Source of the DNA: Candidatus Iainarchaeum sp.
Lineage (GTDB): Archaea > Iainarchaeota > Iainarchaeia > Iainarchaeales > GCA-2688035
Direction: 5' to 3'
Assembly: GCA_026396975.1 (NCBI GenBank)
Contig: JAPLVT010000061.1
Location: 1-11,004 of the forward strand
DNA length: 11,004 bases
The notes under the pieces were generated by a model that had not been told where the DNA came from, made no database searches, and saw nothing but the letters and a program-made list of their open reading frames with translations. Shown here one piece after another: positions 6,197 through 11,004 of this stretch. Made by a program: the position numbers and the translations under genes. The stretch's first letter is position 1. Every line of letters begins with the position of its first letter.

Positions 6197-8080
6197 TCAA
6201 ACCCTCTGCGCGCCGAAAACGCCCGGCTGCGCCCGTATCTTTCCAAGCAGCGTGTCAAACTGTTTCGCGTTGCCAACCCTTATTTTGAAGAAGCATGTCA
6301 CGATGTTGTTCGGGCTTACTTTCGCGTTTGTGCTGTTAATGGTAACGCCGCTTTCGCTCATTGTTTTAAGTATCGAAGGCAGCAGCCCCGGGCTGTCTTT
6401 TGCGGTCACTTTTATTTCCGCGTTGTAGGCTGTGCCTATACTGTCCCATGCAACAGCGACGCGCTTTTCTTTTTCCACGCAGACGACATTCCTGCAGTCA
6501 GCCCTGTGCACGCTTATTTTCCTTTTCGTTGTCCTGACGCCCGCGATCTCTTCCCCCGGCAGCGGGTTGCAGCAGCTCGCTATCCTTATTTTCTTGTCGC
6601 TGGTCGTCAGCTGTGCCCCGGGCGTCTTTTCAGCGGATGCCCTTGAAAAAACAATGCCGAGCTTCTGCCTTATTTTCACCATCGCCTTGCTCGAGCGCAC
6701 GAAGGAGAGCCACAGCCTTTTTGTCTCCGGCTTTTTGCTGGTGATTATTTCGACCACGTCGGTGTTCTGCAGTTTTGTGTCCAAGGGCACTATTTTGCCG
6801 TTGACCTTCGCCTGTTTGCACTTGTGCCCGAGTTCGCTGTGGACCGCGAAAGCGAAATCCACAGGCGTGCTTTTTTCAGGCAGTATTATCACGTCCTGTT
6901 TCGGCGTGAAGGTGAAAATTTTGTTCTGCCCGAAATCCAGCCGCAGGCTTTGCATGAAGTCCTTGCCATCGGGGGCAGTCCTCTGCCATTGCACAATCTG
7001 TTTGGCCCAGCTCAGCTTTTTGTCAAAAATCCTGTCTTCCGCGTAGTTCTTGTACAGCCAGTGCGCGGCAAGACCTGTTTCGCATTCGTAGTGCATCTCC
7101 CAGGTCCTGATCTGCACTTCAAGCGGCATGCCGCCGTTCCATTCCACGGCAGTATGGATGCTCCGGTAATTGTTTTCTTTCGGGTTCGCTATGTAATCAG
7201 TGAAGCGCGCAGGCACTATCTTGTATTTCGCATGCACCACGCCGAGCGCCTCGTAGCATTCTTTTATGGTGTCGCATATTATCCTGGCGCCGAGGAGGTC
7301 AAAAATGTCGCTGAACGGCCTGTCCTGCTCGGCCATTTTTTTGTTTATCGTGAAAAAATTCTTCGCCCTGCCCTGCACTGTCGCCTTTATCCCCTCTTTT
7401 TTAAGCAGGAACTCAAGCTCTTTTACGGCCTGCCGAACCAGTTCCTTCATCTCCTCCCTGGTTTTTCCGGCAAGCCGCGCGACTTTTTCATAGGCGTCCA
7501 GCTGTATTACCCTGAAGCATGCGTCTTCAAGCTCGGCCTTTAACTCGTACAGCCCGAGCTTGTGGCAGACAGGCGCGTAGACATCCATCACAATCTGCGC
7601 TATTGCCGCAAGCCTTTCTTTGGGGGTGTCAAACGGGTTTTGCAGCCTGTCGAGTTTTGCCGCGACAGTCAGGAAAATCGCCCTTATGTCTTTTGCAGTC
7701 GCAAGAATTACCTGGGAAAGCAGCTGGGGGCTTATTTTGCCAGCGTTCCTTTCCTCAATCTCGATTATTTTTGCGTGCTCCTCGATTATGTTCATAGCCT
7801 CTTCCCCGAATTTTCCCGCTATTTTTTCGGGGGGCGTTCCGGCGTCCGCTATTATGTCGTGCAGAATTGCGGCTATTACTGTGGTGTCGTCGAACCCCTG
7901 CGATGCAAGGCTTTCCGCCGTGCGCTCGCCGTGCTTTAGTATTTGTTCGCCCCTGCCGCCGAGCCTGCCGAATTCTTTTTCAGCAAAAACCCGCGCTTTT
8001 GCGACAAGCGTGCCGGCGCCCTCTGCCGCAGTGCCTGTTTCATTCGGCAGCCTGCCCGCTGTGCCAGTATTTTTAGACAA
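6197..8080 (-). CDS. Long RelA/SpoT homologue, (p)ppGpp synthetase/hydrolase
   Basis: A 627-residue protein with the full long-RSH layout. HD hydrolase spans about 28-180 (H50, H74-D75, D144). The synthetase, about 230-345, has GRAK 237-240, D261, DYIANPKENNYRSIHT 295-310 and E321 in EVQIRT. TGS covers about 387-448, a Cys-rich zinc-finger-like region 498-530 (C503, C504, H525, C529), and ACT 552-627. The family transfers pyrophosphate from ATP to GTP or GDP and can reverse it; TGS and the C-terminal domains sense the ribosome in bacteria. All key synthetase residues are present. In the HD domain the usual ED pair is A78-D79, so hydrolase strength is uncertain, and the synthetase loop reads RFTD rather than RFKD. 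It is shorter than the 700-750 residues usual in bacteria. TTG 8080 is chosen because GGGAG (8086-8090) precedes it by five bases. Acquisition from bacteria is inferred. Confidence 0.93.
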   Translation of the reverse strand: MSKNTGTAGRLPNETGTAAEGAGTLVAKARVFAEKEFGRLGGRGEQILKHGERTAESLASQGFDDTTVIAAILHDIIADAGTPPEKIAGKFGEEAMNIIEEHAKIIEIEERNAGKISPQLLSQVILATAKDIRAIFLTVAAKLDRLQNPFDTPKERLAAIAQIVMDVYAPVCHKLGLYELKAELEDACFRVIQLDAYEKVARLAGKTREEMKELVRQAVKELEFLLKKEGIKATVQGRAKNFFTINKKMAEQDRPFSDIFDLLGARIICDTIKECYEALGVVHAKYKIVPARFTDYIANPKENNYRSIHTAVEWNGGMPLEVQIRTWEMHYECETGLAAHWLYKNYAEDRIFDKKLSWAKQIVQWQRTAPDGKDFMQSLRLDFGQNKIFTFTPKQDVIILPEKSTPVDFAFAVHSELGHKCKQAKVNGKIVPLDTKLQNTDVVEIITSKKPETKRLWLSFVRSSKAMVKIRQKLGIVFSRASAEKTPGAQLTTSDKKIRIASCCNPLPGEEIAGVRTTKRKISVHRADCRNVVCVEKEKRVAVAWDSIGTAYNAEIKVTAKDSPGLLPSILKTMSESGVTINSTNAKVSPNNIVTCFFKIRVGNAKQFDTLLGKIRAQPGVFGAQRV

Positions 8081-8085
8081 GCTAA

Positions 8086-8090
8086 CTCCC
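8086..8090 (-). promoter_or_regulatory. Shine-Dalgarno for the TTG start of the RSH gene
   Basis: On the minus strand GGGAG lies five bases before TTG 8080. It fixes a non-ATG start, as in the Nudix gene. Confidence 0.55.
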
Positions 8091-8113
8091 GATTTAAAAA
8101 TCTGCAGGCAATG

Positions 8114-8124
8114 AAATTTAAATT
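8114..8124. promoter_or_regulatory. Palindromic TATA element between the RSH gene and tpiA
   Basis: AATTTAAATT (8115-8124) reads the same on both strands. It is centred about 39 bases before the RSH TTG, which leaves a leader just long enough for the Shine-Dalgarno. On the plus strand it would start a tpiA mRNA with a leader of roughly 60 bases. No other good TATA box lies in the 129-base divergent gap, although ATTTAAAAA at 8092-8100 is AT-rich. Confidence 0.5.
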
Positions 8125-8209
8125 GTTCCCTTCCACTAAATGAATAAAGCGGAATTTTTCATTGACTTAGGCAGGGGTTGCATCCAGTCCCTTTGGGAAG
8201 GCATTTTTT

Positions 8210-8899
8210 ATGGAACTGAAATTGCCAGTATTGTTCATTAACTTCAAGACCTATGCCGAGGCTACAGGCAAGAATGCCATGGCGCTTGCAAAAAAAGCCG
8301 AGGCCGCCGCAAAACAAGAGAAAGCAACTATTGTGCTTGTTGTGCAGGCCGTCGACATGCGCACTATCGTGGGCGCTGTTAAGCTGCCTGTTTTTGCCCA
8401 GCATATCGACCCGATTGATTTCGGCAGCAATACCGGGCATATACTGCCGCAGGCAGTCAAGGAGGCGGGCGCCGTAGGGACTGTTTTGAACCACGCGGAA
8501 AACAAACGGGACAACGCCTTTTTGCAGAAGGCGATTGAAAAGGCGAAAAAGAACGGCTTGCTTGTCATGGCTTGTGCTGAAACTCTTGCGAGGGCGAAAG
8601 AAATAGCCGCTTTTGCGGTAAAGCCGGATTTCATTGCGGTAGAGCCGCCGGAGCTGATTGGCGGCGACATCAGCGTCAGCACTGCAAGGCCTGAGCTGAT
8701 TACCGGAACCGTGGATGCAATAAAGCAAATCGCCCCTGAAATAGGCGTTGTTACGGGTGCCGGAGTAAAAGTGAGGGCCGACGCTGAAAAAGCAGTCGAG
8801 CTTGGAACAGTCGGCTTGTTTGTCGCGAGCGGAATCATAAAGGCAGCCGACCCGGAGAAGGCAATCAGGGAGCTTGCTGCGGGGCTGAAAAAGAAATGA
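8210..8899 (+). CDS. tpiA: Triosephosphate isomerase, archaeal type
   Basis: A 229-residue protein, the short archaeal form (bacterial enzymes are about 250). It interconverts dihydroxyacetone phosphate and glyceraldehyde 3-phosphate in the cytoplasm, in glycolysis and gluconeogenesis. The catalytic set is complete: N11 and K13 in INFKTY, H95 in VLNHAENKR, and E145 in AVEPPELIGGD. The phosphate-binding loops GAGVK (183-187) and GLFVASGI (202-209) are present. AQHIDPIDFGSNTGHILP (64-80) is the characteristic archaeal version of the dimer and active-site loop. ATG 8210 gives the normal N-terminus; GGGAAG lies nine bases before it. A weak 4-bp stem TCCC/GGGA (8188-8191, 8195-8198) could cover that site. 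The last four bases overlap the start of the next gene, so the two are probably translated together. Confidence 0.95.
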   Translation: MELKLPVLFINFKTYAEATGKNAMALAKKAEAAAKQEKATIVLVVQAVDMRTIVGAVKLPVFAQHIDPIDFGSNTGHILPQAVKEAGAVGTVLNHAENKRDNAFLQKAIEKAKKNGLLVMACAETLARAKEIAAFAVKPDFIAVEPPELIGGDISVSTARPELITGTVDAIKQIAPEIGVVTGAGVKVRADAEKAVELGTVGLFVASGIIKAADPEKAIRELAAGLKKK

Positions 8900-9228
8900 G
8901 CGATGAACCCGTGTGGAACAGGAACATCCAGATAATTGGCCTGCCCGACCTGGATGAAGTCGACTCTGCGCTTGTCCAGCAGGCGCTTGAGAAGACATTC
9001 GACAAGATGCGCAGGGTTTTGAAGGAGGACTTCCAGCTTGTGCTGCATTTCAAGGAATACAACAAGGGCGGTGCGAAAACAAAGCACAGCATTCACGTGC
9101 GCGTTATCCACAGTGGAAAGCCGATTTCAGCGCAGGAGGTCGGCTGGAATGCGGTCAAGACAGCCCAACATGCTTTGGCAGTTCTTGAGCGCGAGGCAAT
9201 AGAACAGGCGCAGAGAAAGAAAGGCTGA
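8896..9228 (+). CDS. Small protein with HPF/RaiA-like predicted fold
   Basis: A 110-residue protein whose ATG overlaps the tpiA stop in the ATGA form, indicating one transcript and coupled translation. I do not recognise a named family. The visible order is strand (NIQIIGLP, 10-17), helix (19-42, DEVDSALVQQALEKTFDKM), strand (FQLVLHFKEYN, 46-56), strand (TKHSIHVRVIHSGKPISAQE, 62-81), and long helix (84-107, NAVKTAQHALAVLEREA), ending in a basic tail. This beta-alpha-beta-beta-alpha layout, with a variable basic loop between strands, is that of ribosome hibernation factors HPF/RaiA, where helix 1 follows the first strand and the paired strands carry basic residues. Binding to ribosomes is inference only; KH-like or other RNA-binding folds remain possible. 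The C-terminal dimerisation domain of long HPF is absent. Confidence 0.6.
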   Translation: MSDEPVWNRNIQIIGLPDLDEVDSALVQQALEKTFDKMRRVLKEDFQLVLHFKEYNKGGAKTKHSIHVRVIHSGKPISAQEVGWNAVKTAQHALAVLEREAIEQAQRKKG

Positions 9229-9248
9229 TTTTTAGGGAGAAGCGCAAG

Positions 9249-9523
9249 TGTGGGCTCGCCCGGAAATGGATTTACTGCGTTGGAAAAAGTTTTTCACTGC
9301 CTGTGCTTCCTTTCGCTTCCCTCAAAGCATTTCCTGCCAAAGCCACCGTTGCTCCCTTCCGGGCCTGGCGGGTTTCCTCCTTGGCAAAAAACCTAAGAGG
9401 ACAAAAGTTCATTGCCGCAAGCAATGGCTTTTTCCATCGCGATAAACCGCTCCCCGGGCTCCGGCTCCAGCATAAAGCGGATTTCTGGCAACAGGGCACC
9501 GCTGCCGCCCCAACCTAGCCCAC
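9249..9523 (-). ncRNA. ffs: Archaeal signal recognition particle (7S) RNA
   Basis: The minus strand carries the SRP RNA core that binds SRP54: GCCAGGCCCGGAAGGGAGCA at 9369-9350, with the GGAA tetraloop at 9360-9357 and the conserved AGCA side of the internal loop. Helix 1 closes the molecule: GTGGGCT (9523-9517) pairs with AGCCCAC (9256-9250). Helix 5 is seen as GGAAAAAG (9435-9428) with CTTTTTCC (9289-9282), GCG (9440-9438) with CGC (9279-9277), and TTTA (9446-9443) with TAAA (9274-9271). A helix 6-like hairpin CATTGC/GCAATG lies near 9412-9427. The 5' domain (GGTGCCCTGTTGCC, AGCCCGGGGAGCGG) resembles archaeal SRP RNAs. About 275 bases, near the normal 300. It guides ribosomes making membrane and secreted proteins to the translocon. 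The ends are placed by helix 1 and may shift by several bases. Confidence 0.92.
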
Positions 9524-9546
9524 GTTAATAATTGGCATTGAAGCAG

Positions 9547-9555
9547 TTTTTAAAG
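9547..9555. promoter_or_regulatory. Shared TATA element for SRP RNA and the EF-like gene
   Basis: TTTTTAAAG lies about 28 bases before the SRP RNA 5' end (minus strand, reads CTTTAAAAA) and about 24 bases before ATG 9575 (plus strand). Both distances suit an archaeal TATA box, giving a leaderless mRNA on one side and the mature RNA 5' end on the other. A plus-strand alternative, AATATAATT at 9566-9574, is too close to the ATG. Confidence 0.55.
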
Positions 9556-9574
9556 ATTTTTATTCAATATAATT

Positions 9575-9841
9575 ATGGTGGTTTTGTTGGGAGAAAAGCC
9601 AATTGGGAAAGTAGACCATTTTTTCGGCAAAATCGGCGTCGCCGTGGTAAAGCTTTCGGGCGACCTCAAAGTCGGGGACAAGCTGCGATTCAAGAGGCAC
9701 GACTCGGAGTTCGAGCAGGTTGTCGACAGCATGCAGGTAGATCACGCGCAGGTGCAGAAAGCGAAAAAAGGCCAGGACATCGGCCTGAAGGTAGCGCAGC
9801 CCGTGCACGAAGGCGCCGAAGTGTTCAAGGTCACTGAATAA
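9575..9841 (+). CDS. EF-Tu/aEF-1A domain-2-like small protein
   Basis: An 88-residue protein that matches only the second (beta-barrel) domain of translational GTPases. The sequence runs PIGKVDHFFGKIGVAVVKLSGDLKVGDKLRFKRHDSEFEQVVDSMQVDHAQVQKAKKGQDIGLKVAQPVHEGAEVFKVTE. The pattern GKVxxFFGKIGVAVVKL, then LKVGDKL, then a pair of strands and KKGQDIGLKV, is the barrel core (compare VGDxL and KxGD-V in EF-Tu). No G domain is present, so it cannot be a GTPase. Such lone-domain proteins are often annotated as translation elongation factor-like; their function is unknown. ATG 9575 fits the TATA box at 9547-9555, and no Shine-Dalgarno is seen. A T-rich tract follows the stop. The gene faces away from the SRP RNA and converges on radA. 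Confidence 0.85.
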   Translation: MVVLLGEKPIGKVDHFFGKIGVAVVKLSGDLKVGDKLRFKRHDSEFEQVVDSMQVDHAQVQKAKKGQDIGLKVAQPVHEGAEVFKVTE

Positions 9842-9847
9842 AGGAGA

Positions 9848-9862
9848 TTTTTATTGTTTTTT
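9848..9862 (+). terminator. T-rich terminator after the EF-like gene
   Basis: Two T runs (five and six) within fifteen bases start six bases after the stop codon, a typical archaeal oligo-T end signal. Confidence 0.5.
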
Positions 9863-9884
9863 CGGCTGATAATTTTCCGATTTT

Positions 9885-9921
9885 GAAAAACAAAAAACTG
9901 GGCGCGATTTTATTTCGCGCC
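9885..9921 (-). terminator. Hairpin plus T-tract terminator of radA
   Basis: On the minus strand, after the radA stop at 9937, GGCGCGA and TCGCGCC (9921-9915 and 9907-9901) form a perfect 7-bp stem with a seven-base loop. It is followed by a T-rich run (GTTTTTTGTTTTT, 9897-9885). This is the intrinsic-terminator form. Confidence 0.65.
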
Positions 9922-9936
9922 TTTGACAATCAAACC

Positions 9937-10971
9937 TTATTCTACATCTTCTAAGCCGTTTTCCGTTACCCTGAAGATTGCTTCGCCGTCGGGCAGCGAC
10001 GGGCTGTCAACAAGCTTTGCCACTCTTTTGTCTTCCTTGCTTTTGCGCAGGTATAGGCGTGTCTTGCTCGCGTGCGCTACAATCTCTCCGCCGATTGGCG
10101 CTGTCGGGTCGCCGAACAGTATGTCTGGCCTTTGCATCACCTGGTTTGTGACCAGCACCGCGACGTTCTGCATTTCAGCTATTTTCATCAGCGTGTGCAT
10201 GTGCTTGTTGAGGCGCTGCTGCCGGTCCGCAAGCATTCCCCTGCCGAGGAATTCCGCCCTGAACTGCGCTGTAAGGCTGTCGACTATTATCAGCTTGACG
10301 TTCTTCTCTTTTATCAGGTCGGCTGCTTTTTCAGCCAGGACCATCTGGTGGTCTGCGTTGTAGGCGCGCGCCACAAAAATGTTTTTCAAAACTTTTTGCG
10401 GGTCCATTTTGAAGTGCTTTGCAATCGCAATCACTCTTTCCGGCCTGAAGCTGTTCTCGCTGTCAATGTAAAGGCAGTTCCCTTCAAGGCCGCCCTTGTC
10501 CTTCGGCATCTGCACTGTTACGGCTGTTTCGAAGCACCACTGGCTTTTTCCGCTCGCGAACTTTCCGTAAACTTCCGTAATGCTTTGCGTTTCAATCCCA
10601 CCGCCTATAAGAGCGTCAACCTCTTTGCTCCCGGTCGTGATTTTTCCAACAAGCAGCCTTTTTTCCGCCAGCTTGTCGGCGCTTTGAAACCCCATTTCCA
10701 TGGCGTCCCGCGCGGCTTTAATCGCCTTTTCGGCTGTGCCGTCTCCGAGCCCCGCGACCTCGATCAGTTCATCGGGCGATGCTACCGCAATGGCCTCAAC
10801 TGTCTTGTAGCCAGCGTTGGTCAGTTTTTCAGCTGCCTGGGGACCGATGCCGGGCAGGTCCTCAATAGTCATTGTTGCCCGCTTTTCTTCGGTCTTTGGC
10901 CTGCTTTTTGTTTCAGCCTTGCTTTCGGCTTTTATCTCTACTTTAGTATCGGTTTTCGCCTCTTTTCCCAT
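9937..10971 (-). CDS. radA: DNA repair and recombination recombinase RadA
   Basis: A 344-residue protein, the archaeal Rad51/RecA that forms filaments on single-stranded DNA and drives strand exchange. Residues 1-33 are a Lys/Glu-rich tail. The helix-hairpin-helix DNA-binding domain follows at about 35-92 (EDLPGIGPQAAEKL). The polymerisation motif FxxA is FQSA (95-98). Walker A is GKFASGKS (136-143) where RadA usually has GEFGSGKT. Walker B is LIIVD (227-231), followed by SLTAQFRAEFLGRGMLADRQQ. The NQVMQRPD and GGEIVAHAS segments form the DNA-binding loop region, and LVDSPSLPDGEA ends the core. The frame extends upstream to 10995, but ATG 10971 is chosen because GGAGGG (10984-10979) lies seven bases before it. 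The promoter is outside the window. All core motifs are present, so it is likely functional. Confidence 0.96.
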   Translation of the reverse strand: MGKEAKTDTKVEIKAESKAETKSRPKTEEKRATMTIEDLPGIGPQAAEKLTNAGYKTVEAIAVASPDELIEVAGLGDGTAEKAIKAARDAMEMGFQSADKLAEKRLLVGKITTGSKEVDALIGGGIETQSITEVYGKFASGKSQWCFETAVTVQMPKDKGGLEGNCLYIDSENSFRPERVIAIAKHFKMDPQKVLKNIFVARAYNADHQMVLAEKAADLIKEKNVKLIIVDSLTAQFRAEFLGRGMLADRQQRLNKHMHTLMKIAEMQNVAVLVTNQVMQRPDILFGDPTAPIGGEIVAHASKTRLYLRKSKEDKRVAKLVDSPSLPDGEAIFRVTENGLEDVE

Positions 10972-10978
10972 GCTAAAT

Positions 10979-10984
10979 CCCTCC
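10979..10984 (-). promoter_or_regulatory. Strong Shine-Dalgarno of radA
   Basis: GGAGGG on the minus strand, seven bases before ATG 10971. It rules out the in-frame ATG at 10995, since the motif lies between the two. Confidence 0.7.
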
Positions 10985-11004
10985 TGCAAGCGCACGCTTT
11001 CAGC

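Noticed and set aside
8140..8241. 33-codon frame starting at ATG 8140 and overlapping the start of tpiA
   Set aside because: It could be a leader peptide, but it has no Shine-Dalgarno and the predicted transcript from the TATA box would begin at about 8146, after its ATG.
8159..9111. Long minus-strand frames (279 and 286 codons) over tpiA and the HPF-like gene
   Set aside because: They are antisense shadows; the plus strand encodes an intact isomerase with all catalytic residues.
9248..9518. Several 65-75 codon frames on both strands
   Set aside because: They overlap the SRP RNA gene, whose structure explains the sequence; none has a recognisable motif or ribosome site.
1..11004. CRISPR array, insertion sequence, toxin-antitoxin or phage genes
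   Set aside because: No spaced direct repeats, transposase motifs or paired small toxin-like genes were seen on either strand.

Overview
The window is archaeal chromosome, most likely from a small-genome DPANN-type lineage (Diapherotrites or Micrarchaeota-like; this placement is inference). The archaeal evidence is direct: a RadA recombinase with its N-terminal helix-hairpin-helix domain, a class I lysyl-tRNA synthetase, a short archaeal-type triosephosphate isomerase, an archaeal 7S SRP RNA, a tRNA-Phe with an intron at 37/38, AT-rich TATA boxes about 25 bases before several genes, and tRNAs without an encoded CCA. Gene density is high.

Left part (1-1200): the C-terminal part of a LAGLIDADG endonuclease-like protein enters from the left edge and its reading frame ends inside a tRNA-Lys(CTT) gene. 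Three perfect hairpins in a row separate it from tRNA-Phe(GAA), which carries a 13-base intron. A Nudix hydrolase starting at a TTG codon follows directly.

Middle (1300-6070): a 737-residue secreted or surface protein with fibronectin-type domains and one C-terminal membrane anchor, then lysK (class I LysRS), both behind TATA boxes placed for leaderless transcripts. A single-domain KaiC/RecA-like ATPase converges on lysK from the minus strand.

Right part (6190-11004): on the minus strand lies a long RelA/SpoT homologue with the full bacterial-type order (HD hydrolase, ppGpp synthetase, TGS, Cys/His-rich domain, ACT). It is divergent from tpiA across a palindromic TATA box. tpiA overlaps by 4 bases a small protein with an HPF/RaiA-like predicted fold. 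The 346-base gap after that gene holds the SRP RNA gene on the minus strand, which no protein-only annotation would show. A TATA element lies between the SRP RNA and a lone EF-Tu domain-2-like protein, suitably placed for both. radA closes the window on the minus strand, with a hairpin plus T-tract terminator.

Functionally the region is mostly information processing: lysine tRNA plus its synthetase, SRP RNA, an EF-domain protein, RadA, and perhaps ribosome hibernation. The unusual element is the (p)ppGpp enzyme, which is near-universal in bacteria but rare in archaea. No CRISPR array, insertion sequence or defence island was seen.
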